Positions 33,332 through 40,854 of a stretch of 44,199 nt of DNA are shown one piece after another. Position numbers and translations under genes: made by a program. The stretch covers positions 1-44,199 of the forward strand of contig CAZTXG010000012.1 of NCBI GenBank assembly GCA_964617335.1, written 5' to 3'. Origin of the DNA: UBA2658 sp964617335. Its GTDB lineage: Bacteria > Bacillota > Clostridia > Oscillospirales > Oscillospiraceae. The notes under the pieces are model-generated. The model did not search any database. It was given only the letters and a program-made list of their open reading frames with translations, and was not told the DNA's origin. Within the stretch, counting starts at the first letter, position 1; the number at the start of each line of letters is the position of its first letter.

Positions 33332-33436
33332 AGCAGCGCCGGTAATCTGGCTTAAAGGAAAACCTTCCTTATCACAGTGGCGGGACCGCGTGGGATTAAC
33401 CCAACTTCCCCGGTGAACAAACTTGCTCCTGCCGCT
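33332..33436 (-). promoter_or_regulatory. Cobalamin riboswitch controlling the cbi/hem operon
   Basis: On the minus strand: CACCGGGGAAG, GGGTTAATCCCACGCGG, the core GTCCCGCCACTGTGA, AAGGAAGG, and the B12 box AAGCCAGATTACCGGCG. The aptamer begins only about 20 bp after the cobS stop codon, leaving little room for a separate promoter, so it is probably embedded in the cobS transcript or served by a promoter within cobS. Confidence 0.92.
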
Positions 33437-33458
33437 TTTTGATTATTAAATTTTTATG

Positions 33459-34223
33459 CTATTTTCCTATAAAAGCTTGGGCTAAAACGGCTGCAATAAC
33501 ACAGGACAGCTCACAAATTTGAAGGAAAAAGCCCGCAAGGTCACCTGTTATGCCGCCAAAAACCCGACGGCTCATAATGTTGTAATACAAAAAGGATAAA
33601 AGAGCGGCAAACACCATGGCAGCGCCCATAATGGGGTAAAGGTTAATCATCAGGCAAGCTGTTATAAGGCTTTGAAAAATTAAAATTAGCCTTGCTTTTT
33701 TTATATCCGCAGCCTCGGTAAAAGCAGCCAAAAGACCGCTGCCTCTGGCGTTTTTAATGGTCACCGCCCCAAGAGCGGAAAGACAGCGGGACAACACAGG
33801 AACCAAGGCCAAAAGGGGAATAAGCCTTTTTGTCACATTAATTTCGCACCAAAAGGCGAAGAAAACAATAAGGTAAAGGCCGCAGACTATAAGGGCAAAG
33901 GCTCCAATATGGCTGTCTTGTAAAATCGTAAGCTTTCTCTCGCGGCTTTGATGGGAGCCAAGGGCATCCGCCGTATCACAAAGGCCGTCTAGATGAATGC
34001 CGCCGCTTATTATAAAAGGAATGATAAGTGCTATTGCCCCTCTTGCCATGGTGCCAAGGCCTATAAAGTCTGCAAAAATCAGCCACAGAGCCAAAACCCC
34101 GCCGACAAAGACACCCACAGCGGGAAACCAGCATAAGGCCCAGGCCATATGCTTTTTTGTCCATTCTGTTTGGGGAACGGGGATTTTTGAGTACATGGAA
34201 AAAGCAATAAGAAAAGATTTCAT
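33459..34223 (-). CDS. cobS: Adenosylcobinamide-GDP ribazoletransferase (cobalamin synthase)
   Basis: A 254-residue polytopic membrane protein catalysing the last assembly step. Motifs: FSMYSKIPVPQTEW, IPFIISGGIHLDGLCDTADALGSH (metal-binding Asp cluster) and GGITGDLAG. The ATG at 34223 follows AAGGAAG; an earlier in-frame TTG is not credible. It is the gene upstream of the cbiK riboswitch and has its own promoter near 34307-34335. Its substrate AdoCbi-GDP requires CobU, which is not in the window. Confidence 0.95.
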   Translation of the reverse strand: MKSFLIAFSMYSKIPVPQTEWTKKHMAWALCWFPAVGVFVGGVLALWLIFADFIGLGTMARGAIALIIPFIISGGIHLDGLCDTADALGSHQSRERKLTILQDSHIGAFALIVCGLYLIVFFAFWCEINVTKRLIPLLALVPVLSRCLSALGAVTIKNARGSGLLAAFTEAADIKKARLILIFQSLITACLMINLYPIMGAAMVFAALLSFLYYNIMSRRVFGGITGDLAGFFLQICELSCVIAAVLAQAFIGK

Positions 34224-34270
34224 TTTCTGACTTCCTTGCAAGGGAATTTAGATATATGAGACAGAATAAA

Positions 34271-34297
34271 GATTGCAATCGACTATTTATAATAGTC
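34271..34297. promoter_or_regulatory. Adjacent palindromes at the predicted cobS transcription start
   Basis: GATTGCAATC (34271-34280) is a perfect palindrome, followed at once by GACTATT-TAT-AATAGTC (34281-34297), a perfect 7-bp inverted repeat. Both lie at or just after the predicted start, where a repressor or an RNA stem could act. Confidence 0.4.
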
Positions 34298-34306
34298 CAT
34301 GAAAAC

Positions 34307-34335
34307 AATATAACATTATTTAATCTATCTGTCTA
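34307..34335 (-). promoter_or_regulatory. Promoter of cobS
   Basis: Minus strand TAGACA (34330-34335), 17-base spacer, TATATT (34307-34312). The predicted start is near 34300 with a leader of about 75 nt. No cobalamin aptamer is seen in this leader. Confidence 0.55.
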
Positions 34336-34447
34336 TTTTTTATAAAAACTTTTCTTATATTTCGCTCTTTATCAGCAATTTTTTAGTTTTATAAGTTTTA
34401 ATTTGACATACCCGCAGATTTTCGCCGATTCCACTTTAAATTAACAA

Positions 34448-34491
34448 ATAAACACGGCACTTTGGTATTAAGTCCCAAGCGCCGTGTTTAT
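34448..34491 (-). terminator. Terminator after the metal exporter gene
   Basis: AAACACGGC (34450-34458) pairs with GCCGTGTTT (34481-34489), with CTTTGG/CCCAAG pairing inside, then TATTTGTTAATTT on the minus strand. Located directly after the exporter stop codon. Confidence 0.75.
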
Positions 34492-34497
34492 CTTGTT

Positions 34498-36861
34498 TTA
34501 TAATGGGGCCAGCTTATCTGTTTTTAAAGCACGCATGGCATTTAAGATGGCTATTAAAGCAACGCCAACATCAGCGAAAACCGCCTCCCACATAGTCGCT
34601 GTCCCTGCTGCCACAAGAACCAAAACTATGGCCTTAACTCCCAGAGCAAAGACAATGTTCTGCCAGACTATGGAGCGGGTTTTCCTTGCGATTTTTATGG
34701 CTGTGACAAGCTTTGAAGGCTCGTCGGTCATAAGCACCACATCTGCCGCCTCAATAGCGGCATCAGAACCCAAAGCTCCCATGGCAACGCCAACCTGTGC
34801 TCTTGCCAAAACCGGTGCGTCATTTATGCCGTCGCCGGCAAAAAGAAGGCTGCCAGTGCCGGCTTTTTCCTTTTCGATTTCCTCTAAAATCTCAACCTTT
34901 TGCTGGGGTAAAAGCTCTGTGTATACACTGTCAAGGCCTATTTCTTTTGCTATGGCCTCACCGGTTTCACGGCGGTCCCCCGTTAGCATAACTGTGTTTG
35001 AAACACCAAGCTTTTTAAGCTCTTTAATGGCCGCACGGCTATCGGGCTTTATTTCGTCGGATATGAGGATATACCCCGCAAAAACTCCTTCAACGGCAAG
35101 ATACACCACGCTGCCGGACTCCTTTGCCGAAGTGTAGGCAATGACATTTTCCTCCATGAGCCTTGCGTTTCCTATAAGAAGCTTTTTACCGTCAAGCTTC
35201 ACGCTAAGACCTTGGCCGGGGATTTCCCTTTGCTCCGAAAGCCTTTCAAAATCAATGGGATTACCGTATTCCTTCCTTATGGAAAGGGCTATGGGGTGGG
35301 TTGAAGTCCCTTCCCCATAGGCGGCGCTGTGTAAAAGAGCTTCTTTCGACCAGCCCTGGGCGGGGCTTATTTTTGTAACCTTAAAGCTCCCCTTTGTCAA
35401 GGTTCCGGTTTTGTCGAAAACCACTGTGTCAACCTTGTTTAAGGCCTCAAGGTAATTGCTGCCTTTAATAAGAATTCCGTTTCTGGAAGCGCCGCCGATG
35501 CCGCCGAAAAAACTCAGGGGAATGGAGATAACCAAGGCGCAGGGGCAGGATACAACCAAAAAAGCCAAGGCCCTGTAAATCCAATCACTAAAGCTTGCTC
35601 CGCTGATTAAAAGAGGCGGAACCACAGCCAGAATAAGAGCGGCTAAGGTCACAGCAGGGGTGTAGTATCTAGCGAACTTTGTAATAAAATTCTCCGTTGG
35701 GGCCTTTTTGCTGCTGGCGTTTTCAACAAGCTCCAAAATCTTTGAAATGGTGGATTCGGCAAAGGGTTTTGTGACTTCAAGGGTTAAAGCTCCGTTTTTG
35801 TTAATGGAGCCGGAGAGAACTTCGCTTCCCGGCGAAACATCACGGGGCAGGGATTCGCCCGTAAGGGCAGAAACGTCCAAGGCGGAGGAGCCTTCCCTTA
35901 CAAGTCCGTCTAAGGGCAGCTTTTCTCCGGGTTTCACAAGGATAAATTCCCCCACCGCAACCTCCTCGGGAGAAACGGATATAATTTTGTTTCCCACTTT
36001 AAGGTTTGCAAAATCCGGTCTAATGTTCATAAGGTCTGCAATGGATTTGCGGGAACGGTTTACAGCCAGAGCTTGGAAGGCCTCGCCTATTCTATAAAAA
36101 AGCATAACGGCAACGCCCTCGGGGTTTTCCCCTATGGCAAAAGCTCCGATGGTGGCTATGCTCATTAAGGTGTTTTCGTCAAATATCTGGCCTTTTGTAA
36201 TGTTTTTTAAAGCTCTTACTAAAACTTTGCCCCCAATGAGCAGATAACTTGCAAGGTAGATTGCAAGACTGTAAGGCTCTTTAAAATCTATAAAAACAGC
36301 CAAGGCGAAAAGCAGGACTCCCAGACCTAAAGATAGCCTTTCCCCCCACTTTTTAAGGTTTATGGCCTTGTCTTTTTCCCGGCTTTCCCCGTCGGTATAT
36401 GTGATTTGCACCTCCGGCTCTATGCTTCGAGCATACTCAGAGATCTGCCTTAAAATGGCGGGCAGCATATTTTCGTTTTCAGCCTCAATACTAAGCTTTT
36501 CTGTTACAAAATTAAGGTTTGCAGACTTTACTCCCCGAATGCTCCGAACTTTATCTTCGATTTTTCGGGCACAGTCGGCACAGTGCAGACCTTTTATATA
36601 AAGGGTTTTACTTGCGGGCTGCTCATTTTCTTTTTCGCCGGTTCTAACATAAACCTCATGCTTTTTAACTATGCTCTCGGCCTGACGGTCAATATCCTCG
36701 GAGGAATAGCCCTCGGAAAGCTCCATAGTCAAAGTCTTTGTCATAAAATCAAAAACTGCCTTGGACACTCCGGGCAAAAGACTAAGCTCTCTTTCAATTT
36801 TTGCGGCGCAGCAGCCGCTTTTAAGCCCCTCAAGGGTATATTGCATTGTTGTTACAAGCAT
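34498..36861 (-). CDS. zntA: P1B-2-type heavy-metal (Zn/Cd/Pb) exporting ATPase
   Basis: A 787-residue membrane pump. The first HMA-like domain (residues 7-55) has SGCC in place of CxxC; the second (about 85-130) has the normal C94xxC97. Core features: actuator TGES (334-337), intramembrane CPC (439-441), phosphorylation site DKTGT with Asp483, HP motif (522-523), and GDGINDAP near 677. Lys743 in helix 7 and Asp764 in helix 8 (FADVG) match the Zn2+/Cd2+/Pb2+ class rather than copper pumps. AAGGAG precedes the ATG. It is downstream of an ArsR/CadC-type sensor. Cobalt export cannot be excluded. Confidence 0.93.
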   Translation of the reverse strand: MLVTTMQYTLEGLKSGCCAAKIERELSLLPGVSKAVFDFMTKTLTMELSEGYSSEDIDRQAESIVKKHEVYVRTGEKENEQPASKTLYIKGLHCADCARKIEDKVRSIRGVKSANLNFVTEKLSIEAENENMLPAILRQISEYARSIEPEVQITYTDGESREKDKAINLKKWGERLSLGLGVLLFALAVFIDFKEPYSLAIYLASYLLIGGKVLVRALKNITKGQIFDENTLMSIATIGAFAIGENPEGVAVMLFYRIGEAFQALAVNRSRKSIADLMNIRPDFANLKVGNKIISVSPEEVAVGEFILVKPGEKLPLDGLVREGSSALDVSALTGESLPRDVSPGSEVLSGSINKNGALTLEVTKPFAESTISKILELVENASSKKAPTENFITKFARYYTPAVTLAALILAVVPPLLISGASFSDWIYRALAFLVVSCPCALVISIPLSFFGGIGGASRNGILIKGSNYLEALNKVDTVVFDKTGTLTKGSFKVTKISPAQGWSKEALLHSAAYGEGTSTHPIALSIRKEYGNPIDFERLSEQREIPGQGLSVKLDGKKLLIGNARLMEENVIAYTSAKESGSVVYLAVEGVFAGYILISDEIKPDSRAAIKELKKLGVSNTVMLTGDRRETGEAIAKEIGLDSVYTELLPQQKVEILEEIEKEKAGTGSLLFAGDGINDAPVLARAQVGVAMGALGSDAAIEAADVVLMTDEPSKLVTAIKIARKTRSIVWQNIVFALGVKAIVLVLVAAGTATMWEAVFADVGVALIAILNAMRALKTDKLAPL

Positions 36862-36878
36862 AATTATTTCTCCTTCTA

Positions 36879-37040
36879 GGGCGTGTTGATACTACCGTTC
36901 AACGCCCGTCTTTTGACGAATTTCCCGCCATGCTGCGTTAAAAATTCTTGCAGTGGACAAACCACAGCTGCGAGTTTTTGCCTTGCCTTGCGAAAAATTC
37001 CCTTCAAAATCCGAGCATTTCAGGTAGTGTCAACACAGCC
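36879..37040. mobile_element. Short element with terminal inverted repeats (MITE-like)
   Basis: GGGCGTGTTGATACTACC at the left end and the complement of GGCTGTGTTGACACTACC at the right end match at 15 of 18 positions and bound 162 bp without a convincing reading frame. The interior can fold (for example GTGG/CCAC around 36955). It ends just upstream of the exporter's ribosome binding site. No clear target duplication was found. Presumed non-autonomous; a structured intergenic repeat is the alternative. Confidence 0.6.
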
Positions 37041-37046
37041 TTAATC

Positions 37047-37082
37047 AAACAGTTGAACGGTTGCTTATGCGTTCAACCGTTT
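37047..37082. promoter_or_regulatory. Long inverted repeat, candidate second metal-sensor operator
   Basis: AAACAGTTGAACG and CGTTCAACCGTTT match in 12 of 13 positions around a 10-base spacer. The GTTGAA/TTCAAC core is the same as in the operator upstream of the sensor gene. It lies between the sensor and exporter genes. It could be a second operator or an RNA hairpin. Confidence 0.5.
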
Positions 37083-37159
37083 GCCTAAAAATTTTTTGTT
37101 CATTAGCTGCCTGAGCTGCCTGCCCTCAATTTCGGGGGCAGCTTTTTGCCGTCTGCTGT

Positions 37160-37525
37160 TTATTCGCAGACGTGAATGAGGGCCTGGTCAAAAATAACCT
37201 TTATATGCTCGTCTGCCAAAGAGTAGTAAACAACCTTGCCTTCACGACGGTTTTTAACAAGCTTTGCCTGCTTCAAAACCCTGAGCTGGTGAGAGATTGA
37301 AGACTTTGTCATGCCCAATAAAACGGAAATATCACAAACACACATCTCAGCGCGAAACAGGGCATAAAGTATTTTTACCCTTGTGGAATCGCTGAAAACC
37401 TTGAAAATATCAGCAAGGTCTAAAAGAATGCTTTCCTCAGGCATATGTTCACGAACCTTATTAACAACTTCTTCGTGGATGATGTTACAGTCACAGCGGT
37501 CAAGCTCGGCATCACAGGGGTACAT
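37160..37525 (-). CDS. ArsR/SmtB-family metal-responsive repressor, CadC-like
   Basis: A 121-residue winged-helix sensor. It contains the alpha-3 metal motif CVC (Cys62, Cys64) in MCVCDI, as in CadC, plus Cys4, Cys11 and Cys13 at the N-terminus as probable partners for a thiolate Cd/Pb/Zn site. The recognition helix is KSSISHQLRVL. The C-terminal helix keeps Asp105, His107, His118 and Glu121 at the spacing of the CzrA zinc site. Having both sites resembles CadC. GAAGGAGG precedes the ATG. It has a consensus promoter overlapping a perfect operator and likely also controls the exporter. Confidence 0.92.
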   Translation of the reverse strand: MYPCDAELDRCDCNIIHEEVVNKVREHMPEESILLDLADIFKVFSDSTRVKILYALFRAEMCVCDISVLLGMTKSSISHQLRVLKQAKLVKNRREGKVVYYSLADEHIKVIFDQALIHVCE

Positions 37526-37548
37526 TTAGGCAGCCTCCTTCAGTTGAG

Positions 37549-37600
37549 CAGTTGAATGATTGTTCAACTGTATTATATGTTCGCCTTGAGATTTTGTCAA
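37549..37600 (-). promoter_or_regulatory. Promoter and operator of the metal-sensor gene
   Basis: Minus strand TTGACA (37595-37600), 17-base spacer, TATAAT (37572-37577): a perfect consensus promoter. Directly downstream CAGTTGAA (37549-37556) and TTCAACTG (37563-37570) form a perfect 8-bp inverted repeat with a 6-base spacer, as expected for ArsR-family repression at the start site. Confidence 0.85.
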
Positions 37601-37686
37601 GAAAACTTTTGACGTAAATAAGCTTTTGTTTAAAAGTTTTTAATTGTTTTAATAATCAAAGCAGTAGCTTAATAGGGAAAAATTAA

Positions 37687-37730
37687 AAGGCCTTATGCCT
37701 GCAAATCTTAGGCAAAAGACCCTTTTGGCT
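37687..37730 (-). terminator. Terminator after znuB
   Basis: Minus strand AAAAGGGTCTTTTGCCT pairs with AGGCATAAGGCCTTTT (small mismatches) and is followed by AATTTTT. It lies in the 260-bp gap between znuB and the metal-sensor promoter, which otherwise shows no gene. Confidence 0.65.
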
Positions 37731-37785
37731 GTTTAATTTTAAAAATTATATGGCCTTTAGCAGGGTTTAGCAGCCGAAAGGCCTT

Positions 37786-38637
37786 TCATTTTCTCGCTTC
37801 TTTTAAAAATCCCGCAAGCCAGAAAAGAAGGAAAAAAACAATCTCTACGGCAACTATGGTTGAGCCTACGGGAGTGCTGAAAAGTATGGATATAATTATT
37901 CCAAGGCCGGAGCAAAAAACCGAATAGACAGCCGAGCATATAAGCACGGACTTAAAGCTTTTAAACACCCGCATGGCGGAAAGAGCAGGGAAAATAATGA
38001 GAGCCGAGGTTAAAAGAGTTCCCACCAAATTCATGGCGAGGACTATGACAAGGGCTGTCACAAGGGCTATAAGCAGATTATACCTTGCGGCTTTTATCCC
38101 CGTTGCCCTGGCAAAGTCTTCATCAAAGGTGACGGAAAAAATTCTGTTATAAAAAAGCACAAACACTGCAATCACTATAAGAGACATACCCACGCACATC
38201 CACACATCCACAGTTGTTAGGGTAAGTATGGATGTGGAGCCGAAAAGAGTCGTGCAAACATCGCCGGAAAGATTTGATGAGGCCGAGAAAATATTCATAA
38301 GAAGATAGCCCAGAGCAAGGGCGCTTACAGACATAAGGGCGATTACGGCATCGCCTTTTATTTTCGTATTTTGACCGGTGCGCAAAATAAGTATGGCACA
38401 AAGCACCGTTATAGGAGCCACGATGATTATGTCATTACTAAGCCCCAAAACCGCCCCAATGGCAACAGCGCCGAAGGCCACATGGGACAGCCCGTCACCT
38501 ATAAAGGAAAAGCGCTTTAGCACAAGGGTTACCCCCAAAAGGGAGGAGCAAAGGGCAATAAGCACGCCAACTATAAGGGCATAGCGGACAAAGGGGTATT
38601 CAAAATATATGGCCAGCTTTTCAATGGCTTCGCCCAT
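37786..38637 (-). CDS. znuB: Zinc ABC transporter permease
   Basis: A 283-residue polytopic membrane protein of the ABC-3 metal permease family, with about eight hydrophobic segments. Recognisable features: SSLLGVTLVLKRFSFIGDGLSHVAFGAVAIG, split as LVLKRFSFIGDGLSH and AFGAVAIGAVLG, and MNLVGTLLTSALIIFPALSA near the C-terminal half. Its ATG overlaps the znuC stop codon (TAATG). Zinc is favoured over manganese by the Zur-type regulator and the His-rich binding protein in the same operon. Confidence 0.92.
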   Translation of the reverse strand: MGEAIEKLAIYFEYPFVRYALIVGVLIALCSSLLGVTLVLKRFSFIGDGLSHVAFGAVAIGAVLGLSNDIIIVAPITVLCAILILRTGQNTKIKGDAVIALMSVSALALGYLLMNIFSASSNLSGDVCTTLFGSTSILTLTTVDVWMCVGMSLIVIAVFVLFYNRIFSVTFDEDFARATGIKAARYNLLIALVTALVIVLAMNLVGTLLTSALIIFPALSAMRVFKSFKSVLICSAVYSVFCSGLGIIISILFSTPVGSTIVAVEIVFFLLFWLAGFLKEARK

Positions 38638-39350
38638 TACGCCTCACCCCCGAAAACTTCCTTATTCGCTTTATATATATCACTTTTCGGATAGTCCCCG
38701 GCCCTGCCGAAAAACAGAGGTTTTGCGCCTATGTGCAGGATGTGGCTTGCGTATTTTTCCGCCTGGGCAATATCGTGAGAAATCATGATTATTGTTATTT
38801 TGTCCTGCCGGTTAAGCTTATCTATTATGTCATACATATCCTTTGAAGCCTTGGGGTCCAGGCCTGCCGCCGGTTCGTCAAGCAAAAGAAGCTTTTGGGT
38901 GGCGCACAAGGCCCGTGCCAGCAAAACCCTCTGCTGCTGACCGCCGGAAAGTTCTCTGTAACAGCGGCGAGATAGCTTGGAGATGCCCAGTCTCTCCATG
39001 TTTTTCTTTGCCAGAGCCTTTTCTTTTCTATTGTAAAAAGGTCTTGCTCCGCAGCGGTTAAGGCAGCCGGAAATGACTATTTCACAGACAGAGGCCGGAA
39101 AATCCTTTTGCACCTCCGTCTGCTGGGGCAGATAGCCGATTTCGCACTTTTTTAGGCCGTCCCCGTATGATATTTTCCCATTTAAGGGGGAGACAAGACC
39201 AAGTATGGTTTTCATAAGGGTCGTTTTTCCCGAGCCGTTTTCCCCCACTATACACAGGTAGTCTCCGGCGTTCACCTGAAAGTCTAGTCCTTCCACGATT
39301 ACCCTGCCCTCATAGCCGAGGGCGGCGTTTTTTATGCTGACTAAGGCCAT
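38637..39350 (-). CDS. znuC: Zinc ABC transporter ATP-binding protein
   Basis: A 237-residue ATPase with Walker A GENGSGKTT (about residues 37-45), Q-loop in GYLPQQTEVQ, signature LSGGQQQRVLLARAL, Walker B LLLLDEP and the switch His in IMISHD. QKDFPASVCEIV is typical of ZnuC/MntB-type ATPases. Followed without gap by the permease. Confidence 0.94.
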   Translation of the reverse strand: MALVSIKNAALGYEGRVIVEGLDFQVNAGDYLCIVGENGSGKTTLMKTILGLVSPLNGKISYGDGLKKCEIGYLPQQTEVQKDFPASVCEIVISGCLNRCGARPFYNRKEKALAKKNMERLGISKLSRRCYRELSGGQQQRVLLARALCATQKLLLLDEPAAGLDPKASKDMYDIIDKLNRQDKITIIMISHDIAQAEKYASHILHIGAKPLFFGRAGDYPKSDIYKANKEVFGGEA

Positions 39351-39363
39351 GTTTTCCCCTTCC

Positions 39364-40356
39364 TTATTTAAGGGCGCCCCTCAAGGCTTCCAGATTTTTT
39401 TCCATAGTGCCAAGGTATGTATAGCCCGCTTTCACATCTGTCAGTGTGACAGACTGCATGGAGTCCATAACAAATATTTCCCCGCCGGCACTGCCGCTGT
39501 TTTGCAAAATTGCACGAGCAATAGACTGGTCGGAAGTTTCGATGACCATTAGGCCTGAAAGCCCCAGTTCTGAAAACTTATCCGATAAAAAGGCAATGGT
39601 TTCAAAGCTTGCCTCCGTCTCTGCCGAGCAGCCGGAAAAGGCCGCATAATAGTTAAGGTCATAATCATCCATAAGATAGAGGAAGGGAAAGCGGTCAGCA
39701 AAGATGACGGTATTTTGGGAGGCATTTGAAAGGACTGTTTTATATTCACCGTCAAGCCGCGAGAGTTTTTCAAGGTAGCCTTCCGTATTTTTTTTATAAT
39801 CTTCGGCGTTTTTCGGGTCAAGCTCAGAAAGCTTTTCTTCAAGGGCCTTGCAGATAAGCTTTGCATTTTTTAAAGACAGCCAGATATGCTCATCTATTTC
39901 ATCCTCGTGCTCATGCTCGTGAGGCTGCTCACTTACTCCCTCATCTGACTCATTCTTAACAGCCTCACCCAGAGTTTCCACAAGACTTATGGTGCAAATA
40001 CCCTCTTTTGCTGTTTTTATGGCATCTTGAACCCAGGTGTCTGATTCGCCGCCGGTATAAACTAAAATATCGCAGTCGGAAATTTTTGAAATATCCTCCA
40101 CAGTGGGCTGAAAGCTGTGCAGGTCCACACCGTCGTCTATAAGAAGGATAAGCTCTGTGTTTTCCAAATGCTCACCCAGTATCTCCCTTAGCCAGTCATA
40201 TTGAGGGAAGGTGGCGGCAACTATTTTAAGTCCGGCGGTTTCCGGCGGCTTTTCGTTGATGCTGCCGTTTATCTCTGGTTTTTCAGCATCTTTGCAGGCG
40301 GAAAAAGCAGTCGTTATTAAAAGTACTGCCAAAAGGCAGGACAGAATTTTTTTCAT
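39364..40356 (-). CDS. znuA: Zinc-binding lipoprotein of the ABC transporter
   Basis: A 330-residue extracellular lipoprotein. The signal peptide ends in a lipobox with Cys21 (AFSAC). Metal-site features are GVDLHSFQPT (His), a His/Glu-rich loop EQPHEHEHEDEIDEH characteristic of zinc-binding A-1 proteins, and DEHIWLS (His). The usual third His position reads FADRFPF, so Asp may replace it. The start at 40356 follows GGAGG; an earlier in-frame start would bury the signal peptide. It follows the Zur-type gene by 72 bp. Confidence 0.92.
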   Translation of the reverse strand: MKKILSCLLAVLLITTAFSACKDAEKPEINGSINEKPPETAGLKIVAATFPQYDWLREILGEHLENTELILLIDDGVDLHSFQPTVEDISKISDCDILVYTGGESDTWVQDAIKTAKEGICTISLVETLGEAVKNESDEGVSEQPHEHEHEDEIDEHIWLSLKNAKLICKALEEKLSELDPKNAEDYKKNTEGYLEKLSRLDGEYKTVLSNASQNTVIFADRFPFLYLMDDYDLNYYAAFSGCSAETEASFETIAFLSDKFSELGLSGLMVIETSDQSIARAILQNSGSAGGEIFVMDSMQSVTLTDVKAGYTYLGTMEKNLEALRGALK

Positions 40357-40428
40357 TTTAACTAGGCCTCCAATTAAAGTAAAGGCAAAGAGCAAAGGCG
40401 CCCCCTTATACACTTTGCTTTTCGGGGA

Positions 40429-40809
40429 TTATTTGCATCGGGAGCATTCCCCGATTATCATTGTAGCATTTTTATCCATATCAAAATCAAAGCTTTCTTT
40501 TACAGAATCCACAACGGCATCGGCCTTTTCCCCTTCTATGTGGATAATGCGGCCGCAGCTGCTGCATTTAAGGTGAAGATGCTTGCTGCAATCGCCGCCT
40601 ACATATTGATATAAAAACTTGCGCTGGCCCTCTGCCTGAAATCTTTTTAAGATTCCGTCCCTAAGCATACGGTTTACGTTTCGATAGATAGCGCTTTGGC
40701 TTACATCGTCTATGCTGTCTGTCAGCTCCTCAATGGTAAACTGCTTGTTGGGATTTTCGGAAAAAAAGGAAAAAAGCCGCTTTCTTTGCTTTGTTTCATA
40801 TCCCTGCAT
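40429..40809 (-). CDS. zur: Fur-family regulator, probably Zur
   Basis: A 126-residue metalloregulator with an N-terminal winged helix (SQSAIYRNVNRML is the recognition helix) and a C-terminal metal-binding domain. Two CxxC pairs (Cys82/85 and Cys122/125) hold the structural zinc. HLHLKC and RIIHIEG supply sensory histidines. The ATG at 40809 follows AAAGGAG. Placement at the head of the znuACB operon behind a perfect Fur-family box supports Zur; PerR or Fur are less likely. Confidence 0.88.
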   Translation of the reverse strand: MQGYETKQRKRLFSFFSENPNKQFTIEELTDSIDDVSQSAIYRNVNRMLRDGILKRFQAEGQRKFLYQYVGGDCSKHLHLKCSSCGRIIHIEGEKADAVVDSVKESFDFDMDKNATMIIGECSRCK

Positions 40810-40825
40810 GGTGTTTTCTCCTTTC

Positions 40826-40848
40826 AATTTGCGAATGATTCGCAAATT
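40826..40848. promoter_or_regulatory. Perfect Zur/Fur-family operator
   Basis: AATTTGCGAAT-G-ATTCGCAAATT: two perfect 11-bp arms around a single base, the 7-1-7 layout of Fur-family boxes. It lies right at the predicted transcription start of the zur-znu operon, so zinc-loaded Zur would repress the operon and itself. Confidence 0.9.
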
Positions 40849-40854
40849 AGGCTA

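Noticed and set aside
34484..35137. Rightward 217-codon open frame opposite the metal ATPase
   Set aside because: Lies antisense to the highly conserved catalytic region of the P-type ATPase; the Ser/Thr/Ala-rich translation is a shadow.
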